A stretch of DNA of 64,000 nt from Owenia fusiformis. Taxonomy: Eukaryota; Annelida; Polychaeta; Sabellida; Oweniidae. Positions 23,753-35,947 of the stretch are shown here, piece after piece. The position numbers were made by a program, and so were the translations under genes. The DNA lies in assembly GCA_903813345.2 (NCBI GenBank), contig CAIIXF020000011.1, forward strand, positions 36,304,166 through 36,368,165, read 5' to 3'. The notes below the pieces were generated by a model, which saw only the letters and a program-made list of their open reading frames with translations, was not told the DNA's origin and ran no database searches. How positions within the stretch are numbered: position 1 is the first letter of the stretch; each line of letters begins with the position of its first letter.

Positions 23753-25215
23753 CCCCACCACATAGTGTGGGGCCATATTGTCGGCCTAGGCGCGTCCATC
23801 TGTCTGTCCGTCCGTCCGTCCGTCTGTCCGTCCGTCTGTCCATCCGTACATCCGGGACTTTTCTCCAAAACCGCTACAGATATCACCTTCAAATTTTCAG
23901 GGATAACTTAGGAGTGCATACTGATGTGGATGAAAAAAATTTAACTCGATACCTACTTCCTGTCGGCAATTTTGAACTCAAATGCTAAAATCCTTGTCTG
24001 CAAACTTGAAGAAAAACTGCTTCACAGTTGCTTTTAAAACTTTAACATCTTGTTCAGCTCACTTCATTCTAGATCTGATTAGGTTTTGGACCTGTTAGCT
24101 CAGTCATGTCAGCCATCTTGAATGTCTTAAGAAAAGTTAGCGCACGATATACTTTGTATCATATTGAATGGTGTTTTTGAGTTTTCATACTTTAACTATT
24201 TAGTAGCTTTATACATAATTTCAGATGTACTTTGTTGTAAAAGCTTATGTTATTGTTAACAGTACTTACATGTGATAATTTTGTAAAAAGAAATCAGCAA
24301 AAACTCATAATCACTTTTTTATTGTCAGCCATTTTGGATTTTTCCGTCCTAAAATCTTGTCTGTAAAGTCTTGTCTACGCGTTTTCAAGTGAACCGTTTG
24401 GTAGATCAATTTCAAATTTTCAGGGATGATTCTTAGTATGAAAATGTAGAACTGATTAGTTTTTTGGCATTCTGGGTAAATGTCAAGGCAGCCATTTTGG
24501 ATTTTCCGTCCTAAAATCTTGTCTGTAAAGTCTTGTCTACACATTTCCAGGTGAACCGTTCTGTAGATCAATTTCAAATTTTCAGGGATGATTCTTAGTA
24601 TGAAAATCTACATCTTAGTAGTTTTTTGGCATTCTGGATAAATGTCAAGGCAGCCATTTTGGATTTTCCGTCTTAAAATCTTGCCTGTAAAGTCTTGTCT
24701 ACGCTTTTTTAGGTGAATCGTTTGGTAGATCAATTTCAAATTTTCAGGGATGATTCCTAGTGTGAAAATCTACATCTGATTAGTTTTTTGGCATTCTGTG
24801 TAAATGTCAAGGCAGCCATTTTGGATTTTCTGTCCTAAAATCTTGTCTGTAAAGTCTTGTCTACGCGTTTTCAGGTTAACCATTTGGTAGATCAATGTCA
24901 TATTTTCAGGGATGATTCTTAGTATGAAAATCTAGAAACAGATTAGTTTTTTGACATTTTGGGTAAATGTCAACGCAGCCATTTTTGGATTTTCCATCCT
25001 TAAATCTTGTCTGTAAAGTCTTGTTTACATGTTTTCTGGTGAACTGTGTTACAGATCAATTTAAAATTTTCAGGGGTGGTTCTTAGTTTGAAAATCTAGA
25101 ACTGACTAAATTTTTGGCATTCTGGGTAAATTTTAAGGTGGCCATTTTCGATTTTCCGTCCTCAAATTGTGTTGGTAAAGTCTTGTCTACTCATTTTCAG
25201 GATAACCATTTGATG
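23753..25215 (+). repeat. palindrome-led CCGT repeat with tandem ~163-bp units
   Basis: The near-palindrome CCCCACCACATAGTGTGGGG (23753-23772) is followed by GTCGGCCTAGGCGCG and a CCGT/CTGT tract (23794-23853). From about 24325 to 25210 come five to six units of about 162-164 bp with GCCATTTTGGATTTTCCGTC, CTGTAAAGTCTTGTCTAC and ATTTTCAGGGATGATTC. No coding sequence. Confidence 0.7.
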
Positions 25216-26590
25216 GGATCACCCATTGATGGGGACATTTTGTACACATTTGTGTTCTTGTGGTACACATTGTCTTTCAAATAGCCCCACGGAAACGTGT
25301 ACATGTAAGTACACTTTTATCATATTTTTAGACCATATACATGTATCTCATATATTTCATGAAATATTTCTTTTATGCAGGTCCTTGTTAGAGAAATTTG
25401 CACTTTTATGTCTCAGAAAATAGTGTGTCAATAGAAAATATAGACACTCATTAATTTAGTTGTGTAGCCTGAAACTGAAAAAAATTCTTTGAGACACAAA
25501 ATTGTAAATGAATAAAATATTTTATATCACTTCTACACATTGATGGTACAGGACAAGTTTCACAGAGATATAGTCTAAAAATATGTTAAAAGTGTACTCA
25601 TAATCCTGTAGTGCAGGCAAATCAAACCACCCTCACACAAAACAATGGTCACAAGACAGATGACATTCACTACTATAAGATGGATAGAAGGGACAGATAA
25701 GAGGACAGACCATTGAGTGTTTTGATGAGCTCAAAAATATACAAGTACTTAACGGAAAATCTAGTTTCAAACTTTAAGGGAGCACCTCAAAAGTTCAATG
25801 TAGGATTATTACCGTAACTGTATTTGCACAGTTAATCTGTGACCCCCTCCCTCCCCCTCATAGCTGTCTTCGAGTAATGTTGATATGCGTTATTTCGAAA
25901 GTCACTGTATCTAACGCAACATATAATATAATCATAACTACTGAACTCCCAGTTAATTTTGCAAGTATTCAGTGAATTTTGTAAAAACACAATTTTGCGG
26001 CTATTAAATTTAAAAATAAGTACCGCGATTTTACCACAATCGCGAAAAGCGTGAAACTAAATCTCACACTATAAAATACGGGGAGTACAATATTCAAATC
26101 GTTATTTCTGTGAAAATACTTTTCCGATACCAATCTATGAAATGCTCCCTCAGAGGATAATATAATTACATACAACTCCATTATAAGTGAACATCAAAAA
26201 TTCAAATTTTTATTGAACATACATAAAAATAAGTTTAAAATACTAACAAATGAATGTACTGAGTGGCCCCAAAAATGCAATCCTCTACCAGGATGATGTA
26301 GTTTTTTCAATTATTTAGACATTGCCATTAAGCCAGTCTTCATAACAGTAAAAGCATTTTCCTCTCGGGTTTGCTCCTAACCGAACTACAAGCTACATTG
26401 AATTTATTTATGATCTTATGAATTTATGAGAAAATGATATTAATGTTTTGATGAGTGTACTTTTGGGTGTACACATTTTAGGCTATCTATGAAACTTTTT
26501 TCAAGTGTCCAAGACATCCTCTCGTCCAACCCAACCAATTCATTATACTCATTGTCAGTATTGTTGATGAACAATATTTCTTAATGTTTT
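25216..26590. other. no recognisable gene
   Basis: AT-rich single-copy-looking sequence. Short frames have no recognised motif. Nothing further can be supported. Confidence 0.3.
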
Positions 26591-26760
26591 AATTAATTTG
26601 TTCAATATTTCTTATTTCCATTTTGGTATCTTTCTTAACAACTGGAAGGGCATTGAACAAAAAACATGTCATATATTTTGGCCACCATTTAATTCGCGAT
26701 TTTTTTAATTCGCCAATTTAAAACGCTCACCAATGTGAGATTAAGTTTCCCCTAGGTGAA
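26590..26760 (-). repeat. dispersed repeat related to HEI10 intron sequence
   Basis: In complement, this has TTGGCGAATTAAAAAAATCG, ATGACATGTTTTT and AAGATACCAA, matching the region 29140-29290 inside the HEI10 intron. Likely two copies of one family; ends unclear. Confidence 0.45.
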
Positions 26761-26927
26761 TTAATATTATAAACATTGATTGAGGGTTGCATTTTTGTTC
26801 AAGCTGTACGCATATATTCTACTTGTAAACAAATATTGTATGTAGATTATTAAGTTTTATATTCTTAGCCAATCGGGGTATAGTGGCAAGAGCATGACAT
26901 CCAACAATCAAATTGACTATGCAGTCT

Positions 26928-29826
26928 TTAAGGGTTGGAATCGCTCCCCCTATCAACACTTGTGGAAGACAGAAGATCCAATCCAAATTGTTGCTGTAAA
27001 TTCTCAACTGATGATCTTTGCCGTGAGATTAAAGGTGTACTCCTTGGTTGCAGGACAAAGTCCCTCTCAGGTGGAGATGTGGAATGTCTCCTATCAGTTT
27101 GTCTTGTAAATCCATCCCCACCCGAACCAATGCTTGTGTTGAATGAACGCTCATCATTATAGCTCATATCCATCTGATTTTCAAAATGAGATGGATTGAT
27201 ACTTTTCCTACGCAAAGCATCATAGAGGGCTTGAAGCTTCTGATACTGTCGTGATTTTTCCAAAAATTTCTCAGAGGCTGTTTGGTATTGTGTTTTCGTT
27301 GAATCAAGCTCCTTACGATTACTCGATATTTGGAGCTTTAATGCTTGGATTTCAGCTGATGACTTATTTGCAAGTGTTTCATAGCATTGCTCCAATTGAG
27401 AAATACGATCTTTTGACTTTTTAGCCACATACTCCTGATAGGCTCTCTCCTGATGGGACTGGTATGTCCAGAATGCCATTGATCTGGTGCAGATCTCCAT
27501 TATAGTTTCAGGCTTTAATCCAGACAGCACCATTGACTTGTATTGCTCTGAAGGTTGCAGGTCAATCCGAATGATATCAAGTTTACCTGAAAAATAATGC
27601 AGAGATTTGAAAATATATTTTATGAATCATTCAAATAATATTCATAACAATGTATGTACAGTAACATAATTCAGGAGTCATCTTAAACTATAATTAAGTG
27701 CTAATTACCACGATTTATGAAGCAATACAGGAAGACCTTTAAGATCCAAGGTCAAAGGCTAATCAATACTATAGATTATATAATTATTATAATCAAATAT
27801 TCAGGATAATATTAGTTGACAGTTATTAGATTATCAGAAAGGTCAAAGAGATATGTGTCCCTAGCAACATTTAGATCATCTTGGGTCAAGGTCACACTTT
27901 GCAGGAAGTGTCATCTCAAATGAAAATGAATGTAATTTCTAGTGTGTAAATCGTACATGTATGTAAAGATTAAGGACAAGATTCTTTGAAAGGTTAAAGG
28001 TCAATACTCTATTCGTCTTTAATTTGGCGAGTGTTTTAAATTGGCAATAAAAAATCGCCAAATTAAATACAGGGTGTTCCATATGTTTCAGGAATGATGC
28101 TGTATTTTATTGGTTTTCTGTTCAATCTAGCTGATATTTTGACAAAATGTGTCCAAATATGTTGTGAATAAGTTGGAAAAGTTTCATATCATGAAACTCA
28201 GTAGACTAAATAATATGGTTGCTGTAGTAACCTAGGGGTAGGGTAGGTGGAGCAGGTGAAACAACGCGCAAAACATGACATTTTTGTAAAAAAAATAGTA
28301 GTTTTTGTATTAAGTGTTCAAAGTATTAATTTGTCATAGTCGCATCAAATTTGTTGGAAATTAAAAAGAATAAAGGTGGATGCCTGGAAATTAAAAATGT
28401 TATCACACCCTTTATTAGCCATCATCGTTATTTCAGCATCTATCCCTTCCGCATTAGTTAGCGCTCTCATTGTTCTCGGATGTCCACATTTTGGATAATC
28501 GGTCTCAGGTTCCCTTCCAGATTTGAACCGCTTGTACCACTCATACACTCTAGAGGTTACCATCATTGAGTCCCCATGTGCATTCGTCAGGAGTTTAATT
28601 GTGTCTGCTGCAGAAAACTGTTATTCACACATGATCATGTCTTGTCACAGGTTGTTGTGTGTTGCCTAAGTCAAAGGTTTTCCTTTGCTAATGACCTTTT
28701 CACTTTTCAAGATGGCTGCTCGTCCAAAATGACCGGTGTTTATTCTCCTTTGTGACTCATGACATGACAGATGTTTAAATTGTGATGTGATCAAGGGTGA
28801 CGACATTCTTTACTTTCTTGGAATCCACCTTCATTTTTGTTTAATTACTGACAAGTTTGATACAACTCTGACAACCTAATACTTAGTCACACTTCCTACA
28901 AAAAAACTACCTTTACAAATATTTCATATATTTTGCGCGTTGTTACACCTGCTCCACCTACCCTACCCCTAGGTTACTATAGCAACCATATAATTAAGAC
29001 GACTGAACTTCAAGATATGAAACTTTCCCAACTTATTCAAAACATGTTTAGACACATTGTGCCAAAAATTCAGATAGATTGAAAAGAAAACCAATAAAAC
29101 ACAGCATCATTCCTGAAACATATGGAACATCCTGTAGTTGCCAAAATCCCTGGGAATATGACATGTTTTTCAGTCGTTGCACTTCCGGTTATAAAAAAAA
29201 GATACCAAGATGACTGGGCTGTTTAAAATAGAAACAACAAAAAATATTGAAGAAATTTATGGATGGGAGGATGTCTGGGACACTTAAAAAACGGCCAAAT
29301 TAAATAGATGCTAATAGGCCCAAAAACAGAAAATTGCCAAATAAAGTAGCACCAAATTAAAGAAAAATACAGTCACAAAACTATTTTCTTCTTTTCACAA
29401 CCTTTATTTTAACTATTTTCTTATTTTCACAACCTTTATTTTAACTATTTTCTTATTTTCACAACCTTTATTTTAACTATTTTCTTCTTTTCACAACCTT
29501 TATTTTAACATCACAGGAAAGGTTGTGAAAAGAAGAAAATAGTTTTGTGCTTTAATAATCCAACCTGAAGAAACATGTTAAGAATGACAAATACAGTATT
29601 TGAAAGGTGTAACGGTGAAATGAAAGCATATTGCTCCTTTAAGTACTAAATAATGAATAAATATAATACCTGAGAGACTGGTTTGACATGCAGGACAAGT
29701 GAATGCTTTGTTGAACTCCCTTGTTCCATCTTCATCACAGAAAATGTGAGAGCAGGATGTTATCCAAGCAAAAGTATTCAATCTTTTCCGGCATTTTTTA
29801 AAGTTACAGCACAAGTCTGCCTCCAT
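26928..29826 (-). CDS. CCNB1IP1: CCNB1IP1/HEI10-type RING E3 ligase (271 aa, two coding exons)
   Basis: Joined exons 29826-29670 and 27586-26928 encode 271 aa, close to the 277 aa of the vertebrate protein. Exon 1 carries a RING-type finger: C7 and C12, then C25-x-H27-x2-C30 in the block WITSCSHIFCDEDG, then C44-x2-C47 (CPAC). Codon 53 (Gly) is split G|GT by the intron, with donor GTATTA and acceptor TTTTTCAG, and exon 2 resumes KLDIIRIDLQPSEQYK. Residues about 71-100 include LSGLKPETIMEICTRSMAFW; a coiled coil covers about 100-165 (RQYQKLQALYDALRRKS at its end), followed by a Ser/Arg/Gln-rich tail ending before TAA at 26930. The family acts at meiotic recombination sites, promoting crossover formation through ubiquitin/SUMO ligase activity and through self-assembly along the synaptonemal complex. 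A 5' UTR acceptor (TTTACAG) is seen 12 nt upstream of the ATG, so a further upstream exon is likely. Confidence 0.92.
28070..29134 (-). mobile_element. mariner relic with ~205-bp inverted ends inside the HEI10 intron
   Basis: TA at both flanks (28068-28069, 29135-29136); ends CAGGGTGTTCCATATG and complement, with inverted arms about 28070-28275 and 28932-29134. A minus frame (28566-28345) has VTSRVYEWYKRFKSGREPE, the HTH region at the N-terminus of mariner transposases; the catalytic domain is absent. The surrounding GCCAAATTAAA-type sequence (about 28005-28067 and 29137-29370) looks like a second element into which it inserted. Confidence 0.8.
29374..29549. repeat. 37-bp tandem repeat capped by a perfect 32-bp inverted repeat
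   Basis: CACAAAACTATTTTCTTC opens a 32-bp arm (29374-29405) that is repeated exactly in complement at 29518-29549. Between them are about three more units of ACTATTTTCTTATTTTCACA plus ACCTTTATTTTA. It lies in the HEI10 intron, about 120 bp from exon 1. Confidence 0.8.
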
Positions 29827-29840
29827 GCTTCACTGCCTCT

Positions 29841-32015
29841 GTAAAGCAAATCAACAGTTATACAATGGGAACTGGGCTTATATGGTGGAGTGGTTTCAGT
29901 GGAATTATAAAGCAATCAACAGTAATACAATGGGAACTGGGCTTATATGGTGGAGTGGTTTCAATGGAATTATAAAGCAAATCAACAGTATTACAATGGG
30001 AACTGGGCTTATATGGTGGAGTAGTTTCAGTGGTATTGTAAAGCAAATCAACAGTACATGTATTACAATGGGAACTGGGCTTATATGGTGGAGTAGTTTC
30101 AGTGGTATTGTAAAGCAAATCAACAGTAATACAATGGGAACTGGGCTTATATGGTGGAGTGGTTTCAGTGGTATTGTAAAGCAAATGAACAGTAATACAA
30201 TGGGAACTGGGCTTATATGCTGGAGTGGTTTCAGTGGTATTGTAAAGCAAATCAACAGTAATACAATGGGAACTGGGCTTATATGGTGGAATGGTTTCAG
30301 TGGTATTGTAAAGCAAATCAACAGTTATACAATAGGAACTGGGCTTATATGGTGGAGTGGTTTCAGTGGTATTGTAAAGCAAATCAACAGTAATACAATG
30401 GGAACAAGGCTTATATGGCGGAATGGTTTCAGTGGTATTGTAAAGCAAATCAACATTAATACAATAGGAACTGGGCTTATATGGTGGAGTGGTTTCAGTG
30501 GTATTGTGAAGCAAATCAACATTAATACAATAGGAACTGGGCTTATATGGTGGAGTGGTTTCAGTGGTATTGTAAAGCAAATCAACAGTAATACAATGAG
30601 AACTGGGCTTATATGGTGGAATGGTTTCAGTGGTATTGTAAAGCAAATCAACAGTTATACAATAGGAACTGGGCTTATATGGTGGAGTGGTTTCAGTGGT
30701 ATTGTAAAGCAAATCAACAGTAATACAATGGGAACAAGGCTTATATGGTGGAATGGTTTCAGTGGTATTGTAAAGCAAATCAACATTAATACAATAGGAA
30801 CTGGGCTTATATGGTGGAGTGGTTTCAGTGGTATTGTGAAGCAAATCAACATTAATACAATGGGAACTGGGCTTATATGGTGGAGTGGTTTCAGTGGTGT
30901 TGTAAAGCAAATCAACAGTAATACAATGAGAACTGGGCTTATATGGTGGAGTGGTTTCAGTGGTATTGTAAAGCAAATCAACAGTAATACAATGGGAACT
31001 GGGCTTATATGGTGGAGTGGTTTCAGTGGTATTGTAAAGCAAATCAACAGTAATACAATGGGAACTGGGCTTATATGGTGGAGTGGTTTCAGTGGTATTG
31101 TAAAGCAAATCAACAGTAATACAATGGGAACTGGGCTTATATGGTGGAGTGGTTTCAGTGCTATTGTAAAGCAAATCAACAGTAATACAATGGGCACTGG
31201 GCTTATATGGTGGAGTGGTTGCAGTGGCTGTAAAGCAAATCAACAGTAATACAATGGAAACTGGGCTTATATGGTGGAATGGTTTCAGTGGTATTGTAAA
31301 GCAAATCAACATTATAACAATGGGAACTGGGCTTATATGGTGGAGTGGTTTCAGTGGTATTGTAAAGCAAATCAACAGTAATACAATGGGAACATGGCTT
31401 ATATGGTGGAGTGGTTTCAGTGGTATTGTAAAGCAAATCAACAGTAATACAATGGGAACTGGGCTTATATGCTGGAGTGGTTTCAGTGGTATTGTAAAGC
31501 AAATCAACATTATAACAATGGGAACTGGGCTTATATGGTGGAGTGGTTTCAGTGGTATTGTAAAGCAAATCAATAGTAATACAATGGGAACTGGGCTTAT
31601 ATGCTGGAGTGGTTTCAGTGGTATTGTAAAGCAAATCAACATTATAACAATGGGAACTGGGCTTATATGGTGGAGTAGTTTCAGTGGTATTGTAAAGCAA
31701 ATCAACAGTAATACAATGGGAACTGGGCTTATATGGTGGAGTGGTTTCAGTGGTATTGTAAAGCAAATCAACAGTAATACAATGGGAACTGGGCTTATAT
31801 GCTGGAGTGGTTTCAGTGGTATTGTAAAGCAAATCAACAGTAATACAATGGGAACTAGGCTTATATGGTGGAGTGGTTGCAGTGGCTGTAAAGCAAATCA
31901 ACAGTAATACAATGGGAACTGGGCTTATAATATATAGTGGAATGGTTTCAGTGGTATTGTAAAGCAAATCAACAATAATACAATGGGAACTAGGCTTATA
32001 TGGTGGAGAGGTTTT
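29841..32015. repeat. 66-bp minisatellite, ~33 copies, abutting the HEI10 start
   Basis: The unit runs AATCAACAGTAATACAATGG, GAACTGGGCTTATATGGTGG, AGTGGTTTCAGTGGTATTGT, AAAGCA (66 bp). The array starts 15 nt from the HEI10 ATG, right at the inferred 5' UTR splice acceptor. As 66 is a multiple of three, frames stay open for up to 659 codons on the minus strand and 474 on the plus; opening on both strands marks them as artefacts. Most units read TTTACAAT on the gene strand where the gene has TTTACAG; two units (about 31226 and 31886) keep TTTACAG. Confidence 0.9.
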
Positions 32016-32242
32016 GAAAGCCACATCTTGACCATCTTCATTAATTTGTGAACTGAATATAATGGCTAAGGTAGACATTTCTCTAATAGTAAAATAAAAT
32101 GTAATGTACAATCTAACAAGGAACATGTCATGAACTAAATAACAACACTGAAATTGAAATGTAGAAATCGGATGAGCATTTTCCTAATGGCAACAAAAAG
32201 ATTGATCAAAACACTTCTGAAGTACATGTTACATGTAGCTGA

Positions 32243-32862
32243 CACAAAACATAGATCCCGGCCAGATTATTTTGTAGTAGGATCAGTAGCTCAATAAATA
32301 TTCCTCAAGATGAGACACCTCAGAAAATTTCAAATTTTAAAATGACGATTATGGAGCCATTTCTGAAAAATATGAGACAAATCATACCTCATTCGAAGCA
32401 TCTTGTTATTCTTTAACTTTTTTATCACCAATGACCGTTATTCAAGCAATGCTGCGTTGATAGTAGGCCAAAACAGTGATAATTTATTGCCGGACTCTTG
32501 TCTGTCCAAATCTGAATGGTGCTCCCGTGGTTCCAGAAATGTGACGTCATCATTACAATGATATTTGGACACACAAGAGTCCGGATCTCGTGAAAAATAT
32601 TCGCCATATTAAAAGTCAAATAACTGCATCCATAGGTTATTTACTCGAACCAAACAAGTAGAAATAGGAAGATGAAGGTCTCAGCTCTAAAATAAGTTCA
32701 AAATCTGTCATGGGGAAGCAGGTACCATTTTGTATAAGGAACATTTTTAAAAGGTGGTCATATTTTTTTTAATTTTTCCAATTTAGTGTCATATCTTGTG
32801 AATTATTCTTTGGGCCTATGAGATCCTACTACAAAACAATCTGGCCAATATCTGTGACACAA
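32243..32862. mobile_element. inverted-repeat element (~620 bp), no coding region
   Basis: GGCCAGATTATTTTGTAGTA plus GGATC at the left pairs with GATCCTACTACAAAACAATC plus TGGCC at the right (about 40-bp arms). Inside is a second inverted pair, CCGGACTCTTGTC at 32492 and GACACACAAGAGTCCGG ending near 32586. Superfamily unknown. Confidence 0.5.
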
Positions 32863-32949
32863 AATGAGAAGCCCTCCCCAATCATAATGAACTTGCTACA
32901 GTAGCCGTACACATTTGCAGAAAATCTATCCCATAATAATCTTAGCAGT

Positions 32950-33279
32950 TAGAGATGTCATAGAACAAAAAGAATGGAACGGTTCCGTTCGGAACATTTT
33001 GCTTCAGAACGGAACAATTTTGGAACAGTTTGGAACAGAGTGACTGCAGGTTCAAAATTAAAATAATCTGATCATCTAGGTCTATTTGGTAGCGAAAAGC
33101 TCTTCAAAACTCTTCAATGAGAAGGAGTGAAAAGAATGAACCTCTTTTGGTGCAAAATATTGAAAGAAAAATGCTGTTTTGTGGCGATTCAAGGGCCGAA
33201 AGTTGTGAAAGGGTAAAATGTTCTTGTTCTGGAACCGAACCGAAATTCTCAATCTGTGTTCTGTTCCGTGATACCTCTA
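32950..33279. mobile_element. possible hAT-like MITE (~330 bp)
   Basis: Ends TAGAGATGTCA and the complement of TAGAGGTATCA face each other; the interior is rich in GGAACGGTTCCGTTC-type short palindromes. No convincing 8-bp duplication, hence moderate confidence. A related end, TTAGAGGTGTCACG, appears alone at 41333. Confidence 0.4.
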
Positions 33280-34053
33280 ATTAATCTTATAACCAGTCAT
33301 CCAGGGAAATCATATAAACTATATAACCAAAATATGGTTTCAAAATTATGCACATTACAATATATGACTACTAAATGCAGGCAGGGACTTTTAATTGCCA
33401 AAAAGTCGAGTGACATTTTAGCTGGCGAAGAACTTAGCCTAAGCTTAGTCTCACAAATGGTGTTCAGTGTTAGTATAGGGCAAATTGGTATAAACAACAA
33501 TATTCAGAAATCGAACATACCTCACCTATTAATCTACAGTTTAAGTCTATAATAGTATAACTAAATGATGCTTTTAGACTACGGTACTTCTTTCAGTTCT
33601 TCTTCAGTTCTGCCAGTTTTAAATTTAAAAATGGCGCTCGTAATACATGACAAACAATAAAAAGTATTAATATCTTGTACTTCTGTGTTGTACATATTTT
33701 TATCATCATAGCCCGATTACAAAATATTTATTTTCAGAATGATATAATTCCAATTGTCTTCTTAGATTCTAAAAGAGAAAATAAGTTGAACTCTTTGATT
33801 TAAAATATATTACTTAGGCCTAGTTTGTTTGATTTGTGTCATGTTGCACATGAAACTTCCGGTTGAGTTTTCCACTTTTGAAATTTCGATTTGTTTTACT
33901 AACTGCAATCGCATATTTAACCCGAAATCAAGGTAAGTTGTGATGTGCACATAATAAATAGTGTGGTAATTTTATCACCATAAGTTGGAAATAGTACATT
34001 TGTACTGATATTCTAGAAAAGTAATGAAAACATTACTGGAGTCTATAGACTAG
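33280..34053. other. no recognisable gene; possible promoter-like motifs
   Basis: A 98-codon plus frame (33256-33552) has no recognisable motif. ACTTCCGGTT (ETS-type) at about 33857 and AAAATGGCGC at about 33630 resemble elements of housekeeping promoters, and this lies upstream of HEI10, but no transcript start can be shown. Confidence 0.2.
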
Positions 34054-34055
34054 TA

Positions 34056-35945
34056 CAGTTGGGGACATAAATAAATGACAGGTGGATTTGCTGAAGTAGT
34101 ATGTATCCAACAGACCGAATATAATATTCGGTCTGTTATGATTGATATATTTCCTGTGGAAATCGCGGTGATATTTTTTGCACATTAATTTCTCGTTTAT
34201 TATAAGAATGTTCACCTTGAAAATTGGTGAATATGTAGTCATATAAATCCGACCATCGTATGCTTTATTTGTCATTATTTTTTGATAATTTGGATATTTA
34301 TTTTTTGTTATTTTCTTGCATACTAGGGTCGTACACACTTCCCGGTTGTAAATTGAGGGAAATGCTTTCCTGGCCTGTTTAGGCAACCAAAATCACACAA
34401 ATTATGTATTAGAATATGCTCTTCATCGATAATGTATTTAATCCTACCTTACACACGTCAAACGCTTGATAATTGAAGAAGTATAAGAATTTTTCTGGAA
34501 AAATTTTTTTCCCCCATGTGTAGATGCATTCTGGGTAATGATTGTGTAAAAGTAAAACTCTAGGTGAAGCGAAAAACGAAATTACAATAAATAACAGCAG
34601 CCATATTGAGATCGAGATTTCAACTCGAAAGTTTATCATCGTCTTATGACAATTGAATCGCCTTCTCAGACACCAAGGAGGGTGAAGAAACCGAAAACAG
34701 ATATGTTGGTAATAAATAATTACGATTTCGTTTTGGTTGCATGGTTTCACATTTAGACAGTATTCAGTGACCTTGAGTGACCTTGAGAACCATATTGGAA
34801 ATTGGTTCAAACATATACGAAAATGATTACATTTCTTCAATTATCAAGTATTTCCTGTGTTTAAGGTAAGAGTTAATACATTCTAGTTGAAGCATTGGAT
34901 CCATTATCTTATCTGTGTAACTTTTGTTGAGCATAGAGGGCAGAAAAGCATTTACCGCAATATACAGGGCTTAATATCCTCGACGCAAATGTTGAAAACA
35001 AAAATAAAAAACAAATATCCAAATCGTCAAAAAGAAACGTGAAACAACAACATTAAGTCGAGTTCACTTGACTAGTGAATATGTTGAAGAGATGTTCATC
35101 TTAAACTAGAAGCAAAAATATTTGTATAAGGCGGGTACAAGTTGATATAAAATAATGAAATGTTCAGACTCACCGAAACTTCAGGATGTGTTCATAAGTA
35201 GATCGCGAAATCAATGTCAAGGACGTTTGAGTTCACGAGATCCAAACGAGATATGCAAATTTTGAACTTTGACAACACATGACCACTTGATTACCTCGGC
35301 CTTCTTCATGAATATTTCCGCTCTATTTACTATAAATGAAGAAAATTAATCGGGATAATGATAATAAATGACTAGATCTAATAAATTCCCGCACAAATGG
35401 AATTTAGCAATACGCTTCCGTAATGTTGCTCCCGCTCCACGTGTTATTTGTTCACAAATAGACTGACGTCACTGGCTAAATCTCGTTTATCGTGAGAATT
35501 GGCATTGCCAAAATGGCTTGACCTAATCAATGGCTTCGCTACAAGAAGCGTCTGTACATTCTATGAATATCTTCAGTAAGAGGACAATATACGAAAAAAT
35601 AATATTGTGAGTTCTTTATAAGGTAATCATTCTATCATTAAACAAACTTATTTGTAACATTTATACAACACCACATTTTACAATAGGTGACTTACAGTCT
35701 GAATATTTATTCAGACGAAGGATACAGTCTATTTGCTGAAGTGAGGATTTCCCATGTTAAAAATAAGAGAATTTACAAGAGGCCATCAATCAGTGGATGC
35801 GATTATACAAAATGTAAAATATACAAATTTTAAGGGATATGTATCTAGACAATATTGGAAATTATGGGCTTTCAGACCACCATAATTAGGAAATGGTGAT
35901 CGAAAATCGACCTGTCATTTATTTTTGTCCCCAACTTTTTTTTTG
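34056..35945. mobile_element. Tc1-like MITE split by the 12-bp-TSD element
   Basis: TA flanks (34054-34055, 35946-35947) and inverted ends sharing AGTTGGGGACA, AAATAAATGACAGGT. Without the inserted element the MITE would be about 245 bp. The end sequence is typical of Tc1/mariner non-autonomous elements; no transposase. Confidence 0.7.
34098..35730. mobile_element. transposon with 12-bp target duplication, long copy (1633 bp)
   Basis: Flanked by ATTTGCTGAAGT at 34086-34097 and 35731-35742. Ends are AGTATGTATCCAACAGACCG and the complement of AGACTGTATCCTTCGTCTGA, i.e. imperfect ~23-bp inverted repeats. Just inside each end is a palindrome: ACAGACCGAATA with its complement at 34109-34136, and GTCTGAATATTTATTCAGAC at 35697-35716. 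Compared with the short copy at 37083 it has an extra 848 bp (34236-35083) bounded by GTGAATATG on both sides. Frames inside (34033-34386, 34409-34840, minus) match nothing I recognise. Confidence 0.8.
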
Positions 35946-35947
35946 TA

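Larger units (their letters stand above)
27587..29669 (-). other. CCNB1IP1: intron of CCNB1IP1
   Basis: A GT-AG intron of 2083 bp in phase 1. It holds a mariner relic (28070-29134) within another dispersed repeat, and a tandem/hairpin block at 29374-29549. Confidence 0.85.

Noticed and set aside
29825-31907. Long open frames of 474 and 230 codons (plus) and up to 659 codons (minus) made of 22-residue repeats
   Set aside because: They come from a 66-bp tandem unit, stay open on both strands and in several frames, and show no signal peptide or exon context; a repeat artefact is the simplest reading.
33256-33552. 98-codon plus frame upstream of HEI10
   Set aside because: No recognised motif, and it overlaps the end of a probable MITE.
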